Origin: JAICND01 sp040905905 | GTDB lineage: Bacteria; Actinomycetota; Acidimicrobiia; Spongiisociales; ZC4RG35 | DNA length: 52,244 nucleotides | Direction: 5' to 3' | Assembly: GCA_040905905.1 (NCBI GenBank) | Contig: JBBDQN010000012.1 | Coordinates: 1 to 52,244, forward strand | Shown here: piece after piece, positions 7,856-15,367 of the stretch | Layout: every line of letters starts with the position of its first letter | How positions within the stretch are numbered: position 1 is the first letter of the stretch | The notes under the pieces: model-generated | Databases searched by the model: none | What the model was told of the DNA's origin: nothing | What the model saw: only the letters and a program-made list of their open reading frames with translations | Translations under genes and position numbers: made by a program

Positions 7856-8208
7856 GCATCAAGACCCGCTCTGCCAGCCGTCATCGCCGCCACCGCCGGG
7901 TTCGGAAAACCGTGTCGGGAGACATGAAGCGTCCCCGTCTCTCGGTCTATCGCAGCAACCGCTACATCTACGCCCAGGTCATCGACGACAGCAGCGGCCG
8001 TACCCTGGCGTCGGCGTCTTCCCAGGAAGCGTCCTTGCGGGAACGGTCGTTATCCGTTGAGACCGCCACCGAAGTCGGCAAGGCCATCGCCGATCGGGCC
8101 AAAGCCGCCGGGGTGGGGGCTGTGGTCTTCGATCGGGGAGGGTTTACCTATCACGGCCGGATCAGGGCGCTGGCCGACGCCGCACGTGAATCGGGACTCG
8201 ATTTTTAG
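7852..8208 (+). CDS. rplR: 50S ribosomal protein L18
   Basis: A 118-residue L18 with a basic N-terminal tail (SASRHRRHRRVRKTVSG) that inserts into 5S rRNA, followed by RPRLSVYRSNRYIYAQVID. The C-terminus has FDRGGFTYHGRIRALADAARE, the family signature. It overlaps rplF by 4 bp and is 11 bp from rpsE. Confidence 0.96.
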   Translation: MSIKTRSASRHRRHRRVRKTVSGDMKRPRLSVYRSNRYIYAQVIDDSSGRTLASASSQEASLRERSLSVETATEVGKAIADRAKAAGVGAVVFDRGGFTYHGRIRALADAARESGLDF

Positions 8209-8219
8209 GAGTTTGAAGA

Positions 8220-8759
8220 ATGGCTGATTTCCAGTACGACGAGCGAGTCATCGCCATCAATCGTGTGGCCAAGGTGACCAAAGGCGCCAAGCGATTCAGC
8301 TTCACCGCCCTGGTGGTGGTGGGCGACGGGAACGGTCGCGTCGGCGTGGGTTATGGCAAGGCCCGCGAGGTGCCCAGCGCCATCCAAAAAGGGATGGAAT
8401 CGGCCCGCAAGGCGATGGTCACGATTGCAATGGCAGGCAACACCGTCGTCCACGAGACGCTCGGCGTCCACGGTGCTTCCCGGGTGATGATCAAGCCAGC
8501 CTCTGCCGGAACCGGAGTAATCGCCGGTGGGGCGGTGCGCCAGATTCTTGAGGCTGCCGGGATCAAAGACGCCCTGGCCAAATCGCTCGGTGCCCCTACC
8601 CATATCAACGTCGCCAAAGCGGCCATGCATGCCTTGACCAGCCAGCGTCGACCCGACCAGGTGGCGGCTCTGCGGGGCAAGAGGCCCGAGGAAGTCATCC
8701 CTGGAGCCGTGTTGGCGGCCTATCGGAGCACCGAGGCGCTGAGGGCACGCAATGGCTAA
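8220..8759 (+). CDS. rpsE: 30S ribosomal protein S5
   Basis: A 179-residue S5. The N-terminal double-stranded RNA binding domain carries the KVTKGAKRFSFTALVVVGDG signature and GVGYGKAREVP. The C-terminal domain has GTGVIAGGAVRQILEAAGI. S5 is at the mRNA entry channel with S3 and S4 and affects fidelity. A GGAGTTTGAAGA ribosome binding region precedes the ATG. The last 8 bp overlap rpmD. Confidence 0.96.
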   Translation: MADFQYDERVIAINRVAKVTKGAKRFSFTALVVVGDGNGRVGVGYGKAREVPSAIQKGMESARKAMVTIAMAGNTVVHETLGVHGASRVMIKPASAGTGVIAGGAVRQILEAAGIKDALAKSLGAPTHINVAKAAMHALTSQRRPDQVAALRGKRPEEVIPGAVLAAYRSTEALRARNG

Positions 8760-8961
8760 AAAGGCTGCGGCGACCAAGAAACTCGTGGTTGTGTTGCGTA
8801 AGTCTCCGATCGGGGAGAAGCCCAAAGTCCGAGCCACGGTCGAAGGTCTCGGTCTCCGCAAAATGCACCAGACCGCCGAACTGCCCGACAACGAGTCGAT
8901 CAGGGGCATGATCCATAAAGTTCGCCACCTCGTGGAAGTCCACGAGGCGACGAAGTCATGA
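8752..8961 (+). CDS. rpmD: 50S ribosomal protein L30
   Basis: 69 residues, beginning AKKAAATKKLVVVLRKSPIG with the family core LRKMHQTAELPDNESIRGMIHKV. It is 8-10 residues longer than the shortest L30 because of a basic N-terminal tail. It overlaps rpsE by 8 bp. The stop TGA lies in the first units of a short repeat that continues into the rplO start. Confidence 0.93.
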   Translation: MAKKAAATKKLVVVLRKSPIGEKPKVRATVEGLGLRKMHQTAELPDNESIRGMIHKVRHLVEVHEATKS

Positions 8962-8987
8962 GTTATGAGTGGTGAGTTGTGAGTGAG
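8958..8987 (+). repeat. Type A short repeat (GAGTGGTGAGTTGTGAG family), copy 1
   Basis: A run of GAGTKGTGAGT units between rpmD and rplO. It supplies the rpmD stop and the GTG start codon of rplO. Related hairpin-forming copies are in the next two gaps, rplO-secY (9431-9503) and secY-adk (about 10872-10945). Confidence 0.6.
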
Positions 8988-9428
8988 AAGTTGCAGTTAC
9001 ACGATTTGAAGCCGGCGCCGGGGTCCAAGAAGAAAGCGATCCGGGTTGGCCGCGGGCCCGGTGGGAAGGGCAGCAAGACCGCCGGTCGGGGCACCAAAGG
9101 CCTCAAGGCTCGTAACACCCTGCGACCCGGGTTTGAGGGTGGCCAGACCCCCCTCGCGATGCGGATTCCCAAGTTGAAGGGATTTACCAATCCCAACAAA
9201 GAGTCTTTTGCCATCGTCAATCTGGCCGCGCTCGAGGGGTTTAAAGCCGGTGCCGCGGTTACCCCCGACGAACTCCGCAAACGGGGTTTGATCAGACACG
9301 AAGGCCGGGTCAAGGTGCTGGCGGAGGGTGAACTGGGCAAAGCCCTCAAAGTGCAGGCTCACGCCTTTTCGGCAGGCGCCCGGGCCAAGATCGAAGCGGC
9401 TGGCGGAACTGTGGAGCTCATTACATGA
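8979..9428 (+). CDS. rplO: 50S ribosomal protein L15
   Basis: 149 residues with the L15 signature at the N-terminus (LHDLKPAPGSKKKAIRVGRG, then GGKGSKTAGRGTKG) and the FEGGQTPLAMRIPKLKGF loop. The reading starts at GTG 8979, which is itself part of a short repeat. A TTG at 8991 would give MQLHDLKP, closer to most homologues, so the true start is unsure. L15 is a late-assembly 23S rRNA binder. Confidence 0.94.
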   Translation: MSEKLQLHDLKPAPGSKKKAIRVGRGPGGKGSKTAGRGTKGLKARNTLRPGFEGGQTPLAMRIPKLKGFTNPNKESFAIVNLAALEGFKAGAAVTPDELRKRGLIRHEGRVKVLAEGELGKALKVQAHAFSAGARAKIEAAGGTVELIT

Positions 9429-9430
9429 AG

Positions 9431-9503
9431 AGTCGTGAGTGGTGGGTTGTGGGTAGTGAGTCCCAGCTACTGGGTATACCCACCACTCAAAACTCACCAC
9501 TGG
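9431..9503 (+). repeat. Type A repeat, copy 2, imperfect inverted repeat between rplO and secY
   Basis: The left arm GTGAGTGGTGGGTTGTGGG (from 9435) is complementary, with a few mismatches, to the right arm ending ACTCAAAACTCACCAC (to 9500). A small CCCA/TGGG stem lies in the middle (9462-9474). The whole could fold into a long hairpin in the operon mRNA. There is no T-tract, so it is not a normal terminator. Confidence 0.6.
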
Positions 9504-9546
9504 ATACCCTTAGGCCACATCAGAACTAACCCAATCGAGGCGCGCA

Positions 9547-10863
9547 GTGCTCTCTGTCTTTCGGCATATGTTCATCATCCCCGATCTGCGAGGGAAGATC
9601 TTCTTCACCCTCTCGATGTTCGGCATCTATCGGCTGGGAGTAGCGGTTCCGGTGCCCGGGATCGATCTCGATCGGGTCGCCATTTTTCAGGAGCAGCAAC
9701 AGGCGGGTGGCATTTATGGCCTGTTGAACCTTTTCTCTGGTGGAGCGTTAGAGAGCTTTTCGGTCCTGTCGTTGGGGATCATGCCCTACATCACCTCGAC
9801 CATCATCATGCAACTCTTGACCGTGGTGATTCCCCGGTTGCAGGCCCTCCAGGAGGAGGGAGAGAGCGGTCGCAAGGTCATCACCCAGTACACCAGATAC
9901 CTGACGGTGTTTCTGGCGTTGATCCAGTCGACCGGCTTCACTTATCTGTTCCATATCGGTCGTTTCACCAACGGCATCGACCTCATCCCCAACTACAGCC
10001 CCGGTCGGGTCGCCCTCATCGTTTTGACGATGACGGCCGGTACCGCCTTTGTGATGTGGCTCGGTGAGTTGATCAGCCAACGCGGGATCGGCAACGGAAT
10101 GTCGCTGATGATCTTCGTCTCGATCATCAGCCAGTTCCCCTTCATCTTCGGACAGCTCTGGGGTACCACCGGGGCACTGGGCCGCTACATCCGATTCGCA
10201 GTCGTGGTGCTCGCCTTCGTGTTGATGGTGGTAGCGATCATCTACATCGACCAGGCGCAGCGCCGCATCCCGATTTCATTTGCCAAACGAGTCCGGGGCC
10301 GCCGGGTGATGGGAGGTCAGTCCACCTACATCCCGCTCAAGGTCAACACCGCCGGAGTCATCCCGGTGATCTTTGCGTCATCGGTGCTGCTCTTCCCGTC
10401 GTTACTGGTAACGGCAATCCCTCTCGACAATCGTTTAACTCAGGGGTTATATCGCTGGGTCAACGAGAACCTGGGCGGCAGCGGGGATGGGCGAATCTCG
10501 ATCTGGTACATCGTCATTCTTTTTGGCCTGATCATCGCCTTTACCTATTTCTATACGGCCATCCAGTTCGACCCCAAACGCCAGGCTGAGATGCTGCAGC
10601 GACAGGGTGGGTTCATCCCCGGAGTCCGGCCCGGCACCGCCACCGAGCGATATCTAGCCCATATCCTCAGCCGTATCACGCTTCCCGGATCGATGTTCCT
10701 GGGCTTTATCGCGGTCCTCCCCACCTTTGCAACGCTGATCTGGGACATCCCGATCGGCTTCTCGGGGGTATCGATCCTCATCGTCGTCGGGGTGGCGATC
10801 GAAACCATGAAACAGGTAGAGAGCCAGTTGACGATGCGCAACTACGAAGGCTTCCTCACTTGA
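9547..10863 (+). CDS. secY: Protein translocase subunit SecY
   Basis: 438 residues starting at GTG 9547. This is a ten-helix membrane protein forming the protein-conducting channel with SecE and SecG. Recognisable parts are the N-terminal FRHMFIIPDLRGKIFFTL, the plug region, PYITSTIIMQLL, the cytoplasmic loop with RRIPISFAKRVRGRR, and RPGTATERYLAHILSRITLPG before the last helices. It is the last gene of the spc block, flanked on both sides by hairpin repeats. Confidence 0.97.
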   Translation: MLSVFRHMFIIPDLRGKIFFTLSMFGIYRLGVAVPVPGIDLDRVAIFQEQQQAGGIYGLLNLFSGGALESFSVLSLGIMPYITSTIIMQLLTVVIPRLQALQEEGESGRKVITQYTRYLTVFLALIQSTGFTYLFHIGRFTNGIDLIPNYSPGRVALIVLTMTAGTAFVMWLGELISQRGIGNGMSLMIFVSIISQFPFIFGQLWGTTGALGRYIRFAVVVLAFVLMVVAIIYIDQAQRRIPISFAKRVRGRRVMGGQSTYIPLKVNTAGVIPVIFASSVLLFPSLLVTAIPLDNRLTQGLYRWVNENLGGSGDGRISIWYIVILFGLIIAFTYFYTAIQFDPKRQAEMLQRQGGFIPGVRPGTATERYLAHILSRITLPGSMFLGFIAVLPTFATLIWDIPIGFSGVSILIVVGVAIETMKQVESQLTMRNYEGFLT

Positions 10864-10871
10864 ACTTTGTT

Positions 10872-10945
10872 CGAGTGAGGGTGGTGGGTTGTGAGTGCTG
10901 GGTTCTGAGTTCCGACCCAATACACATAACCCACCACGCACCACG
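10872..10945 (+). repeat. Type A repeat, copy 3, inverted repeat between secY and adk
   Basis: GTGGTGGGTTGTG (10881-10893) pairs with CATAACCCACCAC (10925-10937) over 13 positions with a single G-U. The loop contains further GAGTGCTGGGTTCTGAG units. No T-tract follows. Same sequence family as 8958-8987 and 9431-9503. Confidence 0.6.
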
Positions 10946-10957
10946 GTGCCGAACGAA

Positions 10958-11500
10958 ATGAAGCTCCTTTTCATCGGACCTCCGGGCGCCGGCAAAGGGA
11001 CCCAGGCGGCTCGGGTGGCCGGGCACCTCGGGATACCTCATATCTCGACTGGCGAGATGTTTCGCCAGGTGAACAACGACACCGAGTTGGGCCGCAAGAT
11101 CAAAGAGATCATGGAATCGGGTGGCTATGTGCCCGACGAGGTCACCGTCGAGATGTTGCGCCGGCGCCTCGAAGAGCCGGACACCCACGCGGGTTTTATC
11201 CTCGACGGATTTCCCCGCACCGGGCCGCAGGTGGCGGCGCTCGATGGCCTTATTGGCGCTGATGGACTTGATCGGGTGGTCCTGTTCGAGGTCGACGAAG
11301 ACGAGTTGACCGAGCGCCTGCTGTCCCGTGGCCGCCTCGACGATTCTGAGGAAACCATTCGCAACCGCTTCAAGGTCTACCAGGAGCAGACCGCGCCACT
11401 GATCGCTATCTACGACGCTCGGAGGTTGGTCGTGCGGGTCGACGGCCTCGGCCCGCTCGGCGATGTGACGGAGCGCCTCCTCACTGCGGTCAAATCATGA
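10958..11500 (+). CDS. adk: Adenylate kinase
   Basis: The ATG at 10958 gives a 180-residue short-type adenylate kinase starting KLLFIGPPGAGKGTQAARVA, with Walker A at residues 7-15. A GTG at 10946 or a start at 10895 would add residues encoded by repeat sequence and is less likely. The AMP-binding part (ISTGEMFRQ), the DGFPRT motif near residue 85 and the lid RGRLDDSEETIRNRFKVY are present. The lid lacks zinc cysteines. It interconverts ATP, AMP and ADP in the cytosol. Confidence 0.96.
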   Translation: MKLLFIGPPGAGKGTQAARVAGHLGIPHISTGEMFRQVNNDTELGRKIKEIMESGGYVPDEVTVEMLRRRLEEPDTHAGFILDGFPRTGPQVAALDGLIGADGLDRVVLFEVDEDELTERLLSRGRLDDSEETIRNRFKVYQEQTAPLIAIYDARRLVVRVDGLGPLGDVTERLLTAVKS

Positions 11501-11537
11501 GCTTCCGACTGCCGACTTCCGACGTCCGACCTTCCAA
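11501..11537 (-). repeat. Type B short repeat, copy 2 (adk-map gap)
   Basis: Read on the minus strand this is GGAAGGTCGGACGTCGGAAG followed by TCGGCAGTCGGAAGC, the same GGAAG/TCGG unit structure as 5200-5227 and 15381-15411. It fills the whole 37-bp space between adk and map. Confidence 0.55.
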
Positions 11538-12374
11538 GTGATCACCCTGAAGTCCGATCGCGAGTTCGAGAAGATGGCAGTAGCGGGTGGATGCGTTGGC
11601 GCGGTGCACCAGGGGGTTCGCGAAGCCGCCAAGCCAGGAGTGAGCCTGAAAGACCTGGACGGCATCGCCGCCGATATCACCAGCGACTGGGGTTGTATCC
11701 CTTCTTTCCTGGGTTACCAGCCCTCGCCGACCCAAACCCCTTATCCGGGTCACCTCTGCCTGTCCGTCAACGATGTCATCGTCCACGGCATCCCCTCGGG
11801 TTACAAACTTCGGGCAGGTGATGTCCTCTCGGTCGACGCAGGGGCGATTTTCGAAGGTTTCCATGGCGATGCCGCTTTTTCGATCGGGATCGGGGAGCTA
11901 ACCCCGGAAGCGGCCGAGCTGGTCGGCGCAACCGAGGAAGGGATGTGGGCGGGTATTTACGCCGTCGCTCATGGAGCCCGCCTCGGAGACGTCGGCGCCG
12001 CGGTGCAAAAGGTGGGCGATGCCCACGGATATGGAATCGTCCGGGAATACGTCGGCCACGGGATCGGGCGACAGATGCACGAAGAGCCCCAGGTGCCGAA
12101 CCTGGGGGTTCCGGGCAAGGGAATGAAGCTGCGGACCGGGATGGCCCTTTGTATCGAGCCCATGTTCAACCGGGGTAGTTGGGAGACCAAGGTCGACCCG
12201 GATGGCTGGACCGTCCGGACCGCCGATGGCTCACTCTCGGCCCACTTTGAGCACACCGTGGCCATCACTCAAAGCGGGGTGAAGGTCATGACACTGCCCG
12301 GAGCGCCTGATTTGGCCGATATACCAGCCCGGGATTACAATTCTCGTCCGGTCTACGGGACCCAGTCGACTTGA
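11538..12374 (+). CDS. map: Methionine aminopeptidase, type I
   Basis: A 278-residue type I enzyme starting at GTG 11538. It removes the N-terminal methionine from nascent proteins. All metal and catalytic residues can be placed: His83 (in NDVIVHGIPSG), Asp100, Asp111, His174 (VGHGIGRQMHEEP), Glu207 and Glu238 (HFEHTVAIT). The C-terminus is about 25 residues longer than minimal homologues. Its TGA overlaps a TTG-initiated small ORF in the infA position. Confidence 0.96.
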   Translation: MITLKSDREFEKMAVAGGCVGAVHQGVREAAKPGVSLKDLDGIAADITSDWGCIPSFLGYQPSPTQTPYPGHLCLSVNDVIVHGIPSGYKLRAGDVLSVDAGAIFEGFHGDAAFSIGIGELTPEAAELVGATEEGMWAGIYAVAHGARLGDVGAAVQKVGDAHGYGIVREYVGHGIGRQMHEEPQVPNLGVPGKGMKLRTGMALCIEPMFNRGSWETKVDPDGWTVRTADGSLSAHFEHTVAITQSGVKVMTLPGAPDLADIPARDYNSRPVYGTQST

Positions 12375-12511
12375 TCGACGAACGCGAAAGCACCCGGGTC
12401 ACCGTCGTTCTGAACCTCCCGAACATCCCGGTCAAGGTGGAAATCGACGGTGGTCTGGAAATGTTCGCGTACGTCCCGCCAAGTTGCCGGATCGTTTGGA
12501 GAAACCGATGA
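12371..12511 (+). CDS. Small IF1-like ORF in the infA position (46 residues, truncated/diverged)
   Basis: An open frame from TTG 12371 to TGA 12509-12511. It overlaps the map stop by 4 bp and the rpmJ ATG by 4 bp, the coupling pattern of a real operon gene. The order map-infA-rpmJ is standard, and no other infA lies here. The product contains VVLNLPNIPVKVEIDGGLEM then FAYVPPSCRIVWRNR. This can be laid against IF1 ([20 protein letters not shown] then LAHISGKMRQHYIRI), matching LPN, the following V/I-E, the glycine and the alanine. The last two strands of the IF1 OB fold are missing, and the N-terminal AKKD segment is replaced. It may be a reduced IF1, a repurposed relative or a decaying gene. 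Confidence 0.6.
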   Translation: MIDERESTRVTVVLNLPNIPVKVEIDGGLEMFAYVPPSCRIVWRNR

Positions 12512-12621
12512 AAGTAAGACCCTCGACAAAGAAGATGTGCGAAAAGTGCCGGATCATCCGGCGGCATGGTCGCGTCTGGGTGATCTGTCCGAATCCCCGA
12601 CACAAACAGAGACAGGGTTAG
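12508..12621 (+). CDS. rpmJ: 50S ribosomal protein L36, zinc form
   Basis: 37 residues, KVRPSTKKMCEKCRIIRRHG then RVWVICPNPRHKQRQG, the usual L36. The CxxC pair, the third cysteine and the histidine (CPNPRH) form the zinc ribbon. It is too short for most ORF callers. Its ATG overlaps the stop of the IF1-like ORF, and it ends 9 bp before rpsM. Confidence 0.96.
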   Translation: MKVRPSTKKMCEKCRIIRRHGRVWVICPNPRHKQRQG

Positions 12622-12630
12622 GACGTATTC

Positions 12631-13008
12631 ATGGCACGTATTGCAGGCGTCGACCTTCCCCGCGACAAGAGGCTGGAAATCGGGCTCACTTACATCTTCG
12701 GTATCGGTCTCACCCGGTCCCATCAGATTTGTGACGAACTCTTGATCAGTCCCGACACCAGGGTCAAAGACCTGACCGAGGACGAAGCGGCTCGAATTCG
12801 TCGCCACATCGAGCAGAACTTCCAGGTCGAAGGCGACCTGCGTCGCGAGGTTCAGCAGAACATCAAACGCAAGGTCGAGATCGGCTGCTACCAGGGAATC
12901 CGCCATCGCCGGGGACTCCCGGTGCGGGGCCAACGCACCCACACCAACGCCCGGACCCGCAAAGGGCCCAAAGTGGCGATCGCCGGCAAGAAGAAACTCA
13001 AGAAGTAG
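12631..13008 (+). CDS. rpsM: 30S ribosomal protein S13
   Basis: A 125-residue S13 with ARIAGVDLPRDKRLEIGLTY at the N-terminus and the basic tail GLPVRGQRTHTNARTRKGPK that contacts A- and P-site tRNA. S13 forms intersubunit bridges B1a and B1b. It opens the alpha-operon part and is 12 bp from rpsK. Confidence 0.97.
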   Translation: MARIAGVDLPRDKRLEIGLTYIFGIGLTRSHQICDELLISPDTRVKDLTEDEAARIRRHIEQNFQVEGDLRREVQQNIKRKVEIGCYQGIRHRRGLPVRGQRTHTNARTRKGPKVAIAGKKKLKK

Positions 13009-13020
13009 GCAAGGGGATTC

Positions 13021-13440
13021 GTGGCTAAGCAGACTCAACAGGCAGGGCAGCAACCTACCGCTCAAAAGCGGGTTCGGCGTCGGGAGAGAAAGAACATCTC
13101 CCACGGGCAGGCACACATCAAAGCCTCGTTCAACAACACGATCATCAACATCACCGACCAGTCCGGCAACACAGTCGTGTGGACTTCGGGTGGGGCAGTT
13201 GGGTTCAAGGGATCGCGTAAATCGACGCCATACGCGGCTCAGGTTGCAGCCGAAGAGGCGGCCCGGCGGGCCGGGGAGCACGGAATCCGCAAGATCGACG
13301 TAATCGTCTCAGGAACCGGCTCGGGTCGGGATACCGCCGTTCGCACCCTGCAGAACATGGGGATGGAAGTCACCGGTATTCGGGACGTCACTCCTATGCC
13401 CCACAACGGTTGTCGTCAAAAAAAGCGGCGGCGGGGTTAA
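13021..13440 (+). CDS. rpsK: 30S ribosomal protein S11
   Basis: A 139-residue S11 with a GTG start and a basic N-terminal tail. The core HIKASFNNTIINITDQSGNTV and the C-terminal IRDVTPMPHNGCRQKKRRRG are typical. S11 lies on the platform at the E site with S6 and S18. It is followed by rpsD after 6 bp. Confidence 0.97.
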   Translation: MAKQTQQAGQQPTAQKRVRRRERKNISHGQAHIKASFNNTIINITDQSGNTVVWTSGGAVGFKGSRKSTPYAAQVAAEEAARRAGEHGIRKIDVIVSGTGSGRDTAVRTLQNMGMEVTGIRDVTPMPHNGCRQKKRRRG

Positions 13441-13446
13441 TCGTCC

Positions 13447-14052
13447 ATGGCTCGATACACCGGCCCTCGTCACCGCGCCTGTCGGCGCGCTCGCACACCC
13501 CTGTGCCAGTCGAAACGTTGCCCGGTCGAACGCCGCCCCTACCCACCGGGTCAACATGGCCGCGGCCGCTCCAAGGAAAGTGACTATCAGCTTCAGTTGC
13601 GCGAGAAGCAGAAGCTCCGCACCATGTACGGCGTTCTGGAACGCCAGTTCCGCCGTTACTACGAACTCGCCAACCGCCAGCCTGGAATCACCGGGGACAA
13701 CTTGCTTCGCATCCTCGAGTCACGGCTCGACAACGTCGTATGGCGGGCAGGCATGGCCGCCACCCGTCCCCAGGCCAGACAATTGGTCAACCACGGGCAC
13801 TTCCGGGTCAATGACCACAAAGTCGACATTCCATCTTTCCAGCTCAAGGCCAATGACATCGTCACGGTCAAAGAGCGCAGTCGTGAGCTGATCATCATCC
13901 GGCACGCCATCGACACCCTTGGACATCCAATCCCGGAATGGCTGAGTGTTGACGCTGACGAGCGAAGAGTTGTGGTTACGTCTACTCCCAACCGGGCGCA
14001 GATCGACACCGCCATCAACGAACAGATGATCGTCGAGCTCTACTCCAAGTGA
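13447..14052 (+). CDS. rpsD: 30S ribosomal protein S4 with a probable N-terminal zinc site
   Basis: A 201-residue S4 starting ARYTGPRHRACRRARTPLCQ. The zinc-type S4 usually has four cysteines; here the ligands would be His9, Cys12, Cys20 and Cys25 (spacing 2, 7 and 4 residues), so one cysteine is replaced by histidine. The S4 RNA-binding domain (LESRLDNVVWRAGMAATRPQ, ARQLVNHGHFRVN) follows. S4 starts 30S assembly. The His/Cys site is read from the sequence; binding is inferred. Confidence 0.95.
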   Translation: MARYTGPRHRACRRARTPLCQSKRCPVERRPYPPGQHGRGRSKESDYQLQLREKQKLRTMYGVLERQFRRYYELANRQPGITGDNLLRILESRLDNVVWRAGMAATRPQARQLVNHGHFRVNDHKVDIPSFQLKANDIVTVKERSRELIIIRHAIDTLGHPIPEWLSVDADERRVVVTSTPNRAQIDTAINEQMIVELYSK

Positions 14053-14071
14053 GCCGAAAGGAGACGGAGCC

Positions 14072-15013
14072 TTGCTGATCGTTCAGCGCCCTCATATAGA
14101 AGAAAAAGAAGTAGGACCCAACCGGTCTCAATTTATTGTCGAGCCCCTGGAGCCAGGCTTTGGCTACACCCTCGGAAACACTCTGCGGCGCACCCTTTTG
14201 TCGCGGGTCCCGGGGGCGGCCGTCACCACCATCCGGATCGAGGGCATACAGCACGAGTTCTCCACCATCCCCGGGGTGGTCGAGGACGTGGTCGACATCA
14301 TCCTGAATATCAAGCAGGTGGTGGTTCGGTTGCTTGACGGCGCCGACCACACCATCTACCTACCAGCCAAGGGCCCGGGGGTTGTCACGGCGGGCAACCT
14401 GCGGGTGAACTCGGCGGTAGAGATCGTCAACCCCGACCACCACATCGCCACCCTCTCGGCCGACGGACGCCTGGAAATGGAGCTGACCGTTGCGCCAGGT
14501 GTCGGCTACCGCTCCGCCGACAGCAACAAGACCGGTTCGGGCACCATCGGTGTGATTCCGGTCGATTCGATCTTCTCACCAGTTCGCAAAGTCGCTTACC
14601 GGGTTGAAAACACTCAGGTTGGTCAGATGACCAACTTCGACCGGCTGGTTCTCGATATCGAAACCAACGGTTCCATTGCCCCCGGAGAGGCGGTTTCCTC
14701 GGCCGGCAAGACCCTTCGAGAGATGATGGGTCTCTTCGCCGACATGGGCGAAGGTGTCGGTCTGGAACTTGGCGAGAAGCAGATGGAGAGCGCCGCCTCC
14801 ACGGATCTCGAGCTGCCCATCGAAGCGCTCGACCTGTCCGAGCGCCCCCGCAACTGTCTTCGTCGTGCTCAGATCAAGACGGTCGGTGAGCTGGTCCAGC
14901 GGACTGCCGACGACCTGCTCAACATCACCAACTTCGGACAGAAGAGCCTCGAAGAAGTGATCGCCAAACTCGACGAGCTCGGCTTGTCACTTGCCGACCA
15001 GGGCGGCAACTGA
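14072..15013 (+). CDS. rpoA: DNA-directed RNA polymerase alpha subunit
   Basis: 313 residues starting at TTG 14072 behind AAGGAGACGGAG, a strong ribosome binding site that supports this rare start. The N-terminal domain has GYTLGNTLRRTLLSRVPGAA and the alpha-NTD dimer fold. The alpha-CTD (about residues 240-313) has LDLSERPRNCLRRAQIKTVG and LLNITNFGQKSLEEV for UP-element and activator contacts. Its stop shares a base with the rplQ ATG. Confidence 0.97.
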   Translation: MLIVQRPHIEEKEVGPNRSQFIVEPLEPGFGYTLGNTLRRTLLSRVPGAAVTTIRIEGIQHEFSTIPGVVEDVVDIILNIKQVVVRLLDGADHTIYLPAKGPGVVTAGNLRVNSAVEIVNPDHHIATLSADGRLEMELTVAPGVGYRSADSNKTGSGTIGVIPVDSIFSPVRKVAYRVENTQVGQMTNFDRLVLDIETNGSIAPGEAVSSAGKTLREMMGLFADMGEGVGLELGEKQMESAASTDLELPIEALDLSERPRNCLRRAQIKTVGELVQRTADDLLNITNFGQKSLEEVIAKLDELGLSLADQGGN

Positions 15014-15363
15014 TGCCGCGTCCCCGCAAGGGGGCCCGGTTCGGTAACTCGGGCGCCCACGAGAAGATCATCCTGGCCAACCTGGCCACCTCGTTGTTCG
15101 CCGAAGGTCAGATCATGACCACTCTGGCCAAGGCCAAGGCGGTGCGGCCGCTGGCCGAGAAGTTGATCACCAAAGCCCGGCGAGGTGATCTTCATTCACG
15201 TCGGGTCATCCTGCGGACGATCCGCAACAACGAGGTGGTGACCAAGCTGTTCGACGAGGTCGCCCCTCGTTACGTCGGCCGGGAAGGCGGCTACACCCGG
15301 ATAACCAAAGTCGGTCCCCGGCGCGGTGACGGCGCCGAAGAAGCCATTATCGAGTTGGTCTGA
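15013..15363 (+). CDS. rplQ: 50S ribosomal protein L17
   Basis: A 116-residue L17 with AHEKIILANLATSLFAEGQI near residue 15, LITKARRGDLHSRR, and a C-terminal YTRITKVGPRRGDGAEEAII. L17 sits near the tunnel exit. It overlaps rpoA by 1 bp. The next gene (coaA) begins only 4 bp after its TGA if the TTG at 15368 is used. Confidence 0.97.
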   Translation: MPRPRKGARFGNSGAHEKIILANLATSLFAEGQIMTTLAKAKAVRPLAEKLITKARRGDLHSRRVILRTIRNNEVVTKLFDEVAPRYVGREGGYTRITKVGPRRGDGAEEAIIELV

Positions 15364-15367
15364 GTCC

